From assembly GCA_017391525.1 (NCBI GenBank), contig JAFOYE010000020.1, positions 51,686 through 115,685 of the forward strand: 64,000 nt of DNA, written 5' to 3'. Below, in pieces: positions 38,088-46,145 of this stretch (its first letter is position 1; the number at the start of each line of letters is the position of its first letter). The stretch is from Paludibacteraceae bacterium (lineage in GTDB: Bacteria; Bacteroidota; Bacteroidia; Bacteroidales; Paludibacteraceae). Position numbers and translations under genes: made by a program. The notes under the pieces are model-generated. The model ran no database searches. It was not told the origin of the DNA and saw nothing but the letters and a program-made list of their open reading frames with translations.

Positions 38088-39320
38088 ATGATATTAAATT
38101 ACATTTGGATAGGATTAATACTGCTCGCAGTCGTCATGGGCTGCGTCCAGTTTTTTGCGTACGGGCAAAGCGAAATCTTTTCCGAGATTCTCAATTCCAC
38201 TTTTGATTCTGCCAAAAATGGATTTGAGATATCCATTGGACTCACGGGAATCTTGGCATTGTGGATGGGTATACTGAATATTGGTCAGCAAGGAGGAACC
38301 GTCAATACGCTTTCGCGCGGTGTAGCTCCTTTCTTCCGCCGAATATTCCCGGGTATACCTCACAAGCACCCTGTTTATGGCACCATGTTTATGAATTTTG
38401 CTGCCAATATGCTAGGTCTCGACAATGCTGCAACTCCTATGGGACTCAAGGCTATGGGCGAATTACAAGAGCTCAACCAAGACAAGCAAAAAGCTAGCAA
38501 TGCGATGATTATGTTTGTTGTGCTAGGTGCCAGCGGACTCACCATCATCCCTACCACCATCATGGCATACCGAGCAGAATGTGGCGCAGCTAACCCTGCG
38601 GACGTCTTCCTACCGCTATTGATGGCCACGTACTTCTCTACTTTAGGAGGACTGATTGCATGCTGTATCGCACAGAAAATCAAGATATGGGATAAAGTTG
38701 TACTTGGAGTAATATCATTCCTTACTGCTTTGGTTGTCTTATTGCTCGTATTGGCACAACGACTTCCAGAAGAGACTCTCACATCTGTTTCATCCATCAT
38801 TGCGGCCTGCACGTTGCTTGGTCTTATTTGCTGGTTTATCATCCAAGCATCTATACGCAAAGTCAATGTGTATGACGCATTTATCGATGGTGCTAAAGGT
38901 GGTTTCAAAACCGCTATTGGCATCATTCCATACCTTATCGCTATCCTCATTGCAGTAGGTATGTTCCGCGCAAGCGGTGCTATGGGACTATTAGAAGAAG
39001 GACTCGCTAATCTATTTGCACTAGTAGGCATTAACTCCGACCTTTCTGCTGCAGTACCTACTGCCATCATGAAACCATTATCCGGTAGTGGTGCTCGAGG
39101 TTTGATGATTGAAGCCATGAACACCCATGGTGCAGACTCCCTTGTTGGTCGTTTATGCTGCATCCTGCAAGGCACTACTGATACCACTTTCTACGTACTA
39201 GCGGTATATTTTGGTAGCGTAGGTATCAAAAACACACGTCATGCTGTAGCCTGTTGCCTCATCAGCGACCTCATAGGTATCATTGCAGCATTCACCATCG
39301 CAAGCATATTTTTTGGATGA
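38088..39320 (+). CDS. SpmA/SpmB-like nucleoside recognition (gate) domain protein
   Basis: 410 residues from ATG at 38088; an in-frame GTG at 38079 is part of the promoter. It joins two gate domains that are separate SpmA and SpmB proteins in spore-formers: first NFAANMLGLDNAATPMGLKA, second KPLSGSGARGLMIEAMN and the DTTFYVLAVYFGSV region. About 10 membrane segments. Such fusions are frequent in Bacteroidota; the substrate is unknown. The stop overlaps the ybeY start (ATGA). Confidence 0.9.
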   Translation: MILNYIWIGLILLAVVMGCVQFFAYGQSEIFSEILNSTFDSAKNGFEISIGLTGILALWMGILNIGQQGGTVNTLSRGVAPFFRRIFPGIPHKHPVYGTMFMNFAANMLGLDNAATPMGLKAMGELQELNQDKQKASNAMIMFVVLGASGLTIIPTTIMAYRAECGAANPADVFLPLLMATYFSTLGGLIACCIAQKIKIWDKVVLGVISFLTALVVLLLVLAQRLPEETLTSVSSIIAACTLLGLICWFIIQASIRKVNVYDAFIDGAKGGFKTAIGIIPYLIAILIAVGMFRASGAMGLLEEGLANLFALVGINSDLSAAVPTAIMKPLSGSGARGLMIEAMNTHGADSLVGRLCCILQGTTDTTFYVLAVYFGSVGIKNTRHAVACCLISDLIGIIAAFTIASIFFG

Positions 39321-39739
39321 TACATTTTATCAACGATCATATTGAAATGCCCAATATTGATTTTCGCAAAGTCGAACAATGGGTCAAAGCCGTAGCCGCT
39401 CAATATGGTTACTCTGTGGGTGAGCTAAACTATATTTTCTGCGATGACGAAAAGATCTTAGCTGTCAACCGAGAGTTTCTTCAACATGACTATTATACAG
39501 ATGTTATAACCTTTGATTATAGCACACGTACGCGCGTAAATGGTGATATCTACATTTCCTTGGATACAGTAGCCTCTAATGCTGCACAAGAAGGAGCATC
39601 TTATCTTCACGAACTCCATCGCATCATCATCCACGGACTTCTCCACCTCACTGGACAAGCTGACAAAACGCCAGAAACCAAAGCACAAATGACAGCCAAA
39701 GAGGAAGACGCACTCGCTAAAATTAGCATTTTGCTATAA
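39317..39739 (+). CDS. ybeY: Endoribonuclease YbeY
   Basis: 140 residues from ATG at 39317. Metal-binding motif HRIIIHGLLHLTGQADKT (HGxLHxxG form) and the central DVITFDYS. YbeY takes part in 16S rRNA 3' end maturation and ribosome quality control. Confidence 0.93.
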   Translation: MIHFINDHIEMPNIDFRKVEQWVKAVAAQYGYSVGELNYIFCDDEKILAVNREFLQHDYYTDVITFDYSTRTRVNGDIYISLDTVASNAAQEGASYLHELHRIIIHGLLHLTGQADKTPETKAQMTAKEEDALAKISILL

Positions 39740-39773
39740 AACATCAAAAGTTTCTAACTTTTTCTCTACAAAA

Positions 39774-39805
39774 TTTGCAGGTTTAGCATTTTTTTCTTAC
39801 CTTTG
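39774..39805 (+). promoter_or_regulatory. Promoter of the EF-G2 gene
   Basis: TTTG (39774-39777) and TACCTTTG (39798-39805), spacer 20 nt. It gives a long leader of about 145 nt. Confidence 0.75.
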
Positions 39806-39827
39806 CAACCGATATCAAAAAACACGT

Positions 39828-39935
39828 CACTTTTCGTAAAGCGAAGCGGAACCATTATTCGTAAAGTGATAGCGGAACCTCTTTTCGTTCGCACAGCGAA
39901 CCATCAACGTGAACGAAGTGAACAAGAAAATACTT
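39828..39935 (+). repeat. Leader repeats with small hairpins before EF-G2
   Basis: Two near-direct repeats TTCGTAAAGYGA-AGCGGAACC begin at 39834 and 39859. They are followed by GTTCGCACAGCGAAC (a 6-bp inverted repeat with 3-nt loop, about 39887-39901) and GTGAACGAAGTGAAC. All lie within the transcribed leader. Confidence 0.6.
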
Positions 39936-39956
39936 AACATCTAATAAAACACAGTT

Positions 39957-42119
39957 ATGGCTAAAGTTTATCAAGCTAACGAGATTAAGAACATTGCCCT
40001 CATGGGTGGCAGTGGCTCGGGTAAAACTACCCTTATGGAATCCATGCTCTTTGAGTGTGGGGTCATTAAACGTCGTGGATCAGTTGAAACACAATCTACC
40101 GTCTGCGACTATTTCCCAGTAGAAAAAGAATACGGCTATTCAGTCTTTTCTTCAGTTTGTAACATCGAGTTCAATAACAAAAAACTCAATATCATCGACT
40201 GCCCAGGTTCAGACGACTTCTGCGGTGGTGCTATCACAGCTCTCCACGTATCTGATACAGCAGTCATTACCTTAACTGCCAATGGTGGTGTAGAGGTTGG
40301 CACACAAAACAACTTCCGCCGTGCTGAGAAGGCGAAAAAACCTATCGCTTTCGTTATCAACAAGTGCGACCACGAGAACGCTGACTTCGAGCGTACATTC
40401 AACGAACTCAAGGAGACATTTGGTAACAAGTGTACTCTCTTCCAATATCCTATCAACGCAGGTAAAGACTTCAACGCTGCTATCGACGTTCTCCAAGGCA
40501 AAATGCTTGTTTGGAAAGCAGAAGGTGGTGCTCCAGAGGCAAAAGATATTCCTGAGAGCGAGAAAGCTACAGTAGAAGAGATTCGCGCTCAACTCCTTGA
40601 ATGGGCTGCAGAGTCTGATGAGACTATCATGGACAAATATTTTGAGCAAGGTACTCTCTCTGATGACGAGCTTATGCGTGGTCTTCAAACCGTATTTGCA
40701 GAGGGTAGTATGTATCCTGTTATCTGCACTAGCGGTCTCAAGGATATGGGTATCCGTCGTTTGATGGGCTTCCTAGGCGAGATGACTCCTTCCGTAGCAG
40801 ACGCTCCAAAACCATTGACCGTTAACGCTGATGAAGTTGCTCCTAATCCTGCAGCTCCTACTTCAGCTTTCATCTTCAAGACTTCTGTAGAGCCACACAT
40901 CGGTGAGGTGAACTACTTCAAGGTGATGCAAGGTACCCTCAAGCCAGGTGATGACGTATTGAACGTAGACCGTGGCACCAAAGAGCGTATCTCTCAACTC
41001 TACTCTGTAGCGGGTAATATCCGTGTTCCTGTAGAGGAAGTGGCTGCTGGTGATATCGCGGCTACTGTTAAGCTCAAAGATACTCGTACAGGTAATACTC
41101 TCAACGCAAAAGATTGCGAGAATCAATATCCAGCTATCTCTTACCCAGATCCTAAATATCGTCGTGCTATCAAGCCTGTTAACGAGGCTGATGCTGAGAA
41201 ATTGGCTGCCCTCCTTACTCGTATGCACGAGGAGGATGCTACTTGGGTAGTTGAGCAATCTAAAGAACTCAAGCAAGTCATCGTGGCTGGTCAAGGTGAG
41301 TTCCATCTCCGTACCCTCAAATGGCGTCTTGAGAACAACGATAAGATGATGGTTACCTACGAGGAGCCTAAGATTCCTTATCGCGAGACTATCACCAAGT
41401 CTGCTCGCGCTGATTATCGTCACAAAAAACAATCTGGTGGTTCTGGCCAATTCGGCGAGGTACACCTCATTGTTGAGCCTTACGTAGAGGGCGAACCAGT
41501 TAAAGAGGTTTACAAGTTCGGCAACCAAGAGTACCGTATCTCAGTACGTGATACTCAAGAGATTCCACTTGAGTGGGGTGGCAAGCTTGTACTCATCAAC
41601 TCTATCGTAGGTGGTGCTATCGACTCTCGCTTTATCCCAGCTATCCTCAAGGGTCTGATGGATCGTATTGAGCAAGGTCCTTTGACAGGTTCCTACGCAC
41701 GTGACGTACGCGTGATTATATATGATGGTAAGATGCACCCAGTAGATTCTAACGAGATATCCTTCCGTCTTGCAGGACGTAACGCTTTCGCAGAGGCATT
41801 CCGCAATGCTAATCCTAAGCTCCTCGAGCCTGTTTACGAGGTAGAGGTATTCGTGCCTAGTGATATCATGGGTGATGTAATGTCTGACATCAATGGTCGC
41901 CGTGGTATGGTACTCGGTATGGAGACAGAGAAGAACTTCACCACTCTCAAGGCATTGGTTCCTTTGAAGGAGATGTCTTCTTACTCTACTACATTGTCTT
42001 CTCTCACGGGTGGTCGTGCTACCTTCACGATGAAGTTCAAGAGTTACGAACTCGTACCTGGCGATGTACAAGAGAAACTCATCAAAGAGTACGAAGCAAC
42101 TCAAAAGGACGAAGATTAA
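39957..42119 (+). CDS. Elongation factor G paralogue (EF-G2 type) with altered GTPase motif
   Basis: 720 residues with EF-G domains I to V. The P-loop is LMGGSGSGKTTLMES instead of the usual AHIDAGKTT. The G3 motif at residues 81-88 reads DCPGSDDF, so the catalytic His of canonical DTPGHVDF is replaced by Ser85. NKCD is kept. Domain IV (SGGSGQFGEVHLIVEPY) and domain V (PLKEMSSYSTTLSSLTGGRATF) look intact. As I recall, Bacteroides EF-G2 supports translocation without GTP hydrolysis during nutrient stress; this gene fits that type. The main fusA is not in the window. Confidence 0.92.
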   Translation: MAKVYQANEIKNIALMGGSGSGKTTLMESMLFECGVIKRRGSVETQSTVCDYFPVEKEYGYSVFSSVCNIEFNNKKLNIIDCPGSDDFCGGAITALHVSDTAVITLTANGGVEVGTQNNFRRAEKAKKPIAFVINKCDHENADFERTFNELKETFGNKCTLFQYPINAGKDFNAAIDVLQGKMLVWKAEGGAPEAKDIPESEKATVEEIRAQLLEWAAESDETIMDKYFEQGTLSDDELMRGLQTVFAEGSMYPVICTSGLKDMGIRRLMGFLGEMTPSVADAPKPLTVNADEVAPNPAAPTSAFIFKTSVEPHIGEVNYFKVMQGTLKPGDDVLNVDRGTKERISQLYSVAGNIRVPVEEVAAGDIAATVKLKDTRTGNTLNAKDCENQYPAISYPDPKYRRAIKPVNEADAEKLAALLTRMHEEDATWVVEQSKELKQVIVAGQGEFHLRTLKWRLENNDKMMVTYEEPKIPYRETITKSARADYRHKKQSGGSGQFGEVHLIVEPYVEGEPVKEVYKFGNQEYRISVRDTQEIPLEWGGKLVLINSIVGGAIDSRFIPAILKGLMDRIEQGPLTGSYARDVRVIIYDGKMHPVDSNEISFRLAGRNAFAEAFRNANPKLLEPVYEVEVFVPSDIMGDVMSDINGRRGMVLGMETEKNFTTLKALVPLKEMSSYSTTLSSLTGGRATFTMKFKSYELVPGDVQEKLIKEYEATQKDED

Positions 42120-42131
42120 TCACTTCACATA

Positions 42132-42164
42132 TACTAGATCAACTAGTACTACTAGTTCTTCTAG
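42132..42164 (+). terminator. First hairpin downstream of EF-G2
   Basis: Perfect 8-bp arms AACTAGTA / TACTAGTT with a 1-nt loop (42141-42148, 42150-42157), extended outside by CTAGA / TCTAG after a mismatch. AT-rich, without a T-tract. Confidence 0.5.
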
Positions 42165-42172
42165 TGCACCCC

Positions 42173-42209
42173 AAACGAGACTGCTTCGCGAAGCAGTCTC
42201 GTTTTCCTT
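42173..42209 (+). terminator. Strong terminator of EF-G2
   Basis: A 32-bp perfect palindrome (42173-42188 with 42189-42204; loop-forming TTCGCGAA centre), followed by a short T-run. Left arm starts AAACGAGACTGC. Confidence 0.85.
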
Positions 42210-42246
42210 AAAACCGAAATAGATCCCATTATTCAAACATAACATT

Positions 42247-42690
42247 ATGAAGAAGATCATTTATATTGATATGGACAATACTTTGGCTGACTACTTGGGT
42301 ATGGCCAAACAGATGCAAATTGATCCCTCGGAGGCAAAACACCTCAAAGGATTTTTTGAAAAGCTACAACCTATGCCTAACGCCATTGACTCGTACAACA
42401 AACTTGCAGAGCATTTTGATGTTTATATTCTTTCTACAGGACCATGGAGCAATCCGCACTCATTGTACGAAAAGGTTCTATGGGTCAAACAGCACCTACC
42501 AAAAGCGTACAAAAATGTCATATTCAGTCACCATAAAGATCTTAATATAGGCGATTACCTAATTGATGATTCTATAAAAAATGGCGCTCAGGATTTTCAT
42601 GGCAAACACATTCAGATTGGTTCAGCAGCCTTCCCCACCTGGAACGACGTCTTGCAATACATTTCTGAGAAAGAAAACATTCAATTGTAA
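42247..42690 (+). CDS. 5'(3')-deoxyribonucleotidase-like HAD protein
   Basis: 147 residues with motif I IYIDMDNTLADYLG, motif II YILSTGPWSNPHS, and a late IGDYLIDDSIKNGAQDF carrying the motif IV acids. This matches the NT5C/YorS-like deoxyribonucleotidase group, which dephosphorylates dNMPs. It stands alone between terminators. Confidence 0.88.
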   Translation: MKKIIYIDMDNTLADYLGMAKQMQIDPSEAKHLKGFFEKLQPMPNAIDSYNKLAEHFDVYILSTGPWSNPHSLYEKVLWVKQHLPKAYKNVIFSHHKDLNIGDYLIDDSIKNGAQDFHGKHIQIGSAAFPTWNDVLQYISEKENIQL

Positions 42691-42695
42691 ATATT

Positions 42696-42730
42696 AACCG
42701 CAACCACACTTGATTGCGGTTCTTTTTTTT
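42696..42730 (+). terminator. Terminator of the nucleotidase gene
   Basis: Stem AACCGCAA (42696-42703) with TTGCGGTT (42714-42721), then T-rich sequence. Confidence 0.9.
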
Positions 42731-42760
42731 TAAATTTCTACGCAAAAAACGCACAACATA

Positions 42761-42792
42761 TTTGCAATTTTCGAAAATTTGCAGTACCTTTG
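42761..42792 (+). promoter_or_regulatory. Promoter of the DivIC-like gene
   Basis: TTTG (42761-42764) and TACCTTTG (42785-42792), spacer 20 nt. Confidence 0.75.
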
Positions 42793-42841
42793 CAAACAGA
42801 TAAATAAAATTGCGCAATAAATTTTAAAAAAACTATTTTCA

Positions 42842-43138
42842 ATGGAAGAACGTAACATCTTAAAGAAAATAATAAACATCATCTTCAACAAGTATACTAT
42901 TGCTATATACTTGTTCGGTATATTGTACTTTTTTATTAGTGATTATAGCCCATTCAAGCACAAATCACTAGAAACAGAAATACAGTCGTTACAACAAGAG
43001 CTTCAAGAGACTAAGGATAAAATTTCTAGAGTAGAAACAATGCTCAATTCTCTAACCATCAAAGATAGTCTTGAAGCCTACGCACGTGAGCAACATCTTA
43101 TGCACACAGAAGACGAAACCATCTACGTTGTAGATTAG
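42842..43138 (+). CDS. FtsB/DivIC-like septum formation initiator protein
   Basis: 98 residues: a short basic N-terminus, one membrane helix (YTIAIYLFGILYFFISDY), then a periplasmic coiled coil (LETEIQSLQQELQETKDKI) ending with SLEAYAREQHLMHTEDETIYVV. The last part is the typical R/K-E-x-h-h-hxxxEEhhhhh ending of the FtsB/DivIC family, a divisome scaffold with FtsL and FtsQ. Confidence 0.88.
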   Translation: MEERNILKKIINIIFNKYTIAIYLFGILYFFISDYSPFKHKSLETEIQSLQQELQETKDKISRVETMLNSLTIKDSLEAYAREQHLMHTEDETIYVVD

Positions 43139-43192
43139 TTTCTTTGGTGCGAGATCATATTTAACCCAAGAACTATATATATTAATACAAAT

Positions 43193-43378
43193 ATGAAATG
43201 GAGTAATATATTACTATATTGCGGATTGGCTATCCTACTCGCAGGTGCTATTATGAGTTTACTCGATATGCAACCATACTCTGACTACGTACTTGTGGGA
43301 GGTGCATTAGTTGTCATTTTTCGAGGTGCTGTACGCAGCAGAGAGCGTTTTGAAGAGCAAAATAAAAACAAGCAATGA
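43193..43378 (+). CDS. Small two-helix membrane protein
   Basis: 61 residues with two membrane segments (ILLYCGLAILLAGAIMSLL and YVLVGGALVVIFRGAV) and a charged C-terminus. No family recognised. It is 54 bp after the DivIC-like gene and overlaps the LacI gene by 4 bp. Confidence 0.75.
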   Translation: MKWSNILLYCGLAILLAGAIMSLLDMQPYSDYVLVGGALVVIFRGAVRSRERFEEQNKNKQ

Positions 43379-44376
43379 AATCTATCACAATCAAGGATAT
43401 AGCCAAGGATTTGGGCATTTCGGTTTCCACCGTCAGTCGAGCCCTACAGAACCATCCTGACATCAGCGAGCAGACCAAAGAGAGTGTTCGCAATTGTGCT
43501 GTACGCCTCAACTACAAACCAAACATTATGGCTAGTAACTTGCGCAGGAGCAAGAATACTACCATTGGTGTGATACTTCCCGAACTCAATCACCACTTCT
43601 TTGCATCCGTTCTCGATGGTATAGAGCAAGCGGCCAATGAAGCTGGTTATAACATCATCATTTGCCAAACACGTGAGTCTGTCGAACAAGAGATCAAAGC
43701 TATACAAACCCTCATCACAAGTCGTGTGGCGGGTATCCTAGCGGGTATTAGCAAACAGACACATACGCTGCAGCACCTACAAGAGGTTATCAATGCTGAT
43801 ATTCCACTCGTACTATACGACCGCCCATGTCCATCCTTGCCATGCGATCAAGTTGTATCCGATGATTATTTGGGCGCCTTCAAAGCGGTGGAATACCTCA
43901 TACAGACGGGATGCAAACGTATTATGTTTTTCTCCTCTCCTATGCGACTAGAAGTAGCGCACCGCCGCTACCAAGGATGGCGCGATGCACTTCTTAGATA
44001 CAACATAGAGATTGAAGACTCCATGATTATTACTTGCGACTCACGTGCACAAGCCATCATTGAAACGCCTAATATCCTCAAGGGGAACAACAAACCAGAC
44101 GCCATCTTCTGCGTCAATGACGACTGCGCATCGGGTGTACTATATGCCGCACAAATACTAGGATTCAACATCCCTAACGATCTGGCTATCTGCGGTTTCT
44201 CGGATGCGCCACTCTGCCGCAACACCTCACCTATGCTCACTACTGTCGAACAACATGGAGTGGAAATAGGTAGACATGCTATGTATCGACTACTCAAACG
44301 TCTAGAAGGAGACGAACGTATCGCACAAACGGAAATGATACCTACTGATCTCATTGTCCGCGAGACCACTAAATAA
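43375..44376 (+). CDS. LacI family transcriptional regulator
   Basis: 333 residues. Helix-turn-helix TIKDIAKDLGISVSTVSRAL and hinge helix YKPNIMASNLRRSK, followed by a periplasmic-binding-like effector domain (TIGVILPELNHHFFASVL, DAIFCVNDDCASGVLYA). LacI regulators usually control sugar use genes. Its immediate neighbour is a GH65-type N-terminal domain gene, so maltose or trehalose phosphorolysis is one possibility. Confidence 0.92.
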   Translation: MKSITIKDIAKDLGISVSTVSRALQNHPDISEQTKESVRNCAVRLNYKPNIMASNLRRSKNTTIGVILPELNHHFFASVLDGIEQAANEAGYNIIICQTRESVEQEIKAIQTLITSRVAGILAGISKQTHTLQHLQEVINADIPLVLYDRPCPSLPCDQVVSDDYLGAFKAVEYLIQTGCKRIMFFSSPMRLEVAHRRYQGWRDALLRYNIEIEDSMIITCDSRAQAIIETPNILKGNNKPDAIFCVNDDCASGVLYAAQILGFNIPNDLAICGFSDAPLCRNTSPMLTTVEQHGVEIGRHAMYRLLKRLEGDERIAQTEMIPTDLIVRETTK

Positions 44377-44383
44377 CACAACG

Positions 44384-45151
44384 ATGGAATCACTCTTGCA
44401 ATATAACAACTGGTCCATTGAGCAACACACATGGAATCCTGACCACGAAGAAGCGATAGAACAACAACTATCCTTCTCCAATGGATATATCTGCCAAACG
44501 GCACACTTTGAAGAATATTATTCAGGACCACAGCGCCTCTATACTTTTCTCAACGGTATCGAGCAACCTATCCTGAATCTATCGTCTATCTCAATACGAC
44601 TTCACGATGAACGTCTAGACCTAGGTGCATGGCAAGTCAAAGACTTCTACCGATGTCTTCATAAGACGCACCCATCACTAGAGCGACGATTCACAGCCAC
44701 ATCACCTAAAGGTGCCACTATTCAGGTCAAAACCAAGCGCCAACTTCTTCCACAAAAAGAAGCGATGCTCATCGAATACGAAATCACCTCTATCAACTAT
44801 GCTGGTCCCATATCCTTTTTGGCGATGTTGCCACCTAACGATAAGAATATTGATTGGTACCCGCTCCAAAATCATATAGGACAAGACTATTGTTGGCTAT
44901 GGTTGCAGATGCACGAATTAAATCTACAATTATGTTGCGCTATGAGCTGGGAAGCATTATACAATAATTCCCCACTTATTCAACGACCTATCAAAATAGA
45001 AAAGCAACATACCATTGGATATTCGCTCATCACCTCCATCAAGCCAGGCGACACCTGCCTTCTGCGCAAGAAAGTAGTAGTCATGGATTCGCGCACACAC
45101 GAAAAAGACCAACTGATCACAGACGCGACACAATGCTTGACAAACTTGTAA
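44384..45151 (+). CDS. Stand-alone GH65 N-terminal-like domain protein
   Basis: 255 residues from ATG at 44384. Matches the beta-sandwich domain that opens GH65 maltose/trehalose phosphorylases: WSIEQHTWNPDHEEAIEQQL, SFSNGYICQTAHFEEYYSG, YTFLNGIEQP. Normal GH65 enzymes have about 770 residues with an alpha/alpha-barrel that includes the catalytic Glu; none of that follows. The gene ends normally and overlaps ruvC by 19 bp. It could be a truncated relic, or a carbohydrate-binding partner of the LacI regulator. Confidence 0.75.
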   Translation: MESLLQYNNWSIEQHTWNPDHEEAIEQQLSFSNGYICQTAHFEEYYSGPQRLYTFLNGIEQPILNLSSISIRLHDERLDLGAWQVKDFYRCLHKTHPSLERRFTATSPKGATIQVKTKRQLLPQKEAMLIEYEITSINYAGPISFLAMLPPNDKNIDWYPLQNHIGQDYCWLWLQMHELNLQLCCAMSWEALYNNSPLIQRPIKIEKQHTIGYSLITSIKPGDTCLLRKKVVVMDSRTHEKDQLITDATQCLTNL

Positions 45152-45762
45152 AAGAACATATTATCCTAGGAATAGACCCTGGTACGCAGTATATGGGTTA
45201 TGCCATCTTGCATACTATGGGAAGCAAAGTGGAGATTTTGGATTTTGGAGTTTATGATGTGCATAAACTCGAAGACCAATATGCTCGTTTACAAAAGGAG
45301 TTTTTCTTTCTACAAGAGATCATTGACCGTTACCATCCTACAGTGCTAGCCATTGAGTCACAGTTCGTGGACAAGAACCCCCAAACCATGATCAAGATTG
45401 TCCACGCACAAGGTGTTGCTATAGCTGCTGCTCTATCCAAAGATATCCCTGTACAAGAATATTCCCCAATGAAAGTTAAGATGGCTATCACAGGTAATGG
45501 ACACGCGGATAAACATCAAGTAGCAGATATGCTCCAACGTTTTTTGCATATTCCTCCCGAACAAATGCCTAAGAAACTAGACGCCACAGATGCACTAGGA
45601 ATCGCATACTGCCATTACCTACAATTAGGTATGCCACTACGAGAGAAGGGAGCCAAAAACTGGACTACTTATGCCAAGCAAAAAGGACTAATAGACAAGC
45701 CATTAACGGGACCTAATGCTAAACTGCAAGCAGCAATGCAAATGACAAAGAAGAAGAAATAA
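45133..45762 (+). CDS. ruvC: Crossover junction endodeoxyribonuclease RuvC
   Basis: 209 residues. Acidic catalytic residues are in IILGIDPGTQYMGYA, VLAIESQFVDKNPQT, and KKLDATDALGIAYCHYLQ; the loop ITGNGHADKHQVADML is conserved. Slightly longer than E. coli RuvC because of a basic C-terminal tail. It resolves Holliday junctions. Confidence 0.96.
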   Translation: MLDKLVKEHIILGIDPGTQYMGYAILHTMGSKVEILDFGVYDVHKLEDQYARLQKEFFFLQEIIDRYHPTVLAIESQFVDKNPQTMIKIVHAQGVAIAAALSKDIPVQEYSPMKVKMAITGNGHADKHQVADMLQRFLHIPPEQMPKKLDATDALGIAYCHYLQLGMPLREKGAKNWTTYAKQKGLIDKPLTGPNAKLQAAMQMTKKKK

Positions 45763-45793
45763 ACACTTTTTTGTGTATTTTTCGTACCTAATA

Positions 45794-45825
45794 TTTGGTA
45801 TTTTGATTTTTTTGTTGTACCTTTG
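45794..45825 (+). promoter_or_regulatory. Promoter of the ferredoxin gene
   Basis: TTTG (45794-45797) and TACCTTTG (45818-45825), spacer 20 nt. Confidence 0.78.
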
Positions 45826-45908
45826 CACAACTTTTGAAGGATTCGTTATAACGAACCTTTAGAACATTTGAAACTTTTAAAACTTTAAAACAATAAAAAT
45901 TTACAATT

Positions 45909-46076
45909 ATGGCTTACGTTATTTCTGAAGATTGTATCGCATGTGGTACATGTATCGATGAGTGCCCAATGGGTGCTATTTCTGAAGGTGATATCTATGT
46001 AATTGACGCTGATGTTTGTACAGATTGCGGTACTTGCGCAGATGTTTGCCCAAGCAGCGCTATCTCACAAGGCTAA
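45909..46076 (+). CDS. 2[4Fe-4S] ferredoxin
   Basis: 55 residues starting MAYVISEDCIACGTC. Two C-x2-C-x2-C-x3-C-P cluster motifs (CIACGTCIDECP and CTDCGTCADVCP) bind two [4Fe-4S] clusters. Clostridial-type ferredoxin, a low-potential electron carrier of anaerobes, for example for pyruvate:ferredoxin oxidoreductase or Rnf. It has its own promoter and a strong terminator, consistent with high expression. Confidence 0.95.
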   Translation: MAYVISEDCIACGTCIDECPMGAISEGDIYVIDADVCTDCGTCADVCPSSAISQG

Positions 46077-46095
46077 TCACATCGCTTTGCATAAC

Positions 46096-46128
46096 AAAGG
46101 CTCCTATCAAGGAGCCTTTTTTTGTTGG
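46096..46128 (+). terminator. Terminator of the ferredoxin gene
   Basis: Stem AAAGGCTCCT (46096-46105) with AGGAGCCTTT (46110-46119) and a T-run. Confidence 0.92.
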
Positions 46129-46145
46129 TTATAGTCTCTGTTGAA

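Noticed and set aside
38375-39187. 270-codon minus-strand frame
   Set aside because: Shadow of the SpmA/SpmB-like membrane protein gene.
40863-42104. Long minus-strand frames inside EF-G2
   Set aside because: Caused by the strong codon bias of a highly expressed gene; the plus-strand EF-G domains explain the region.
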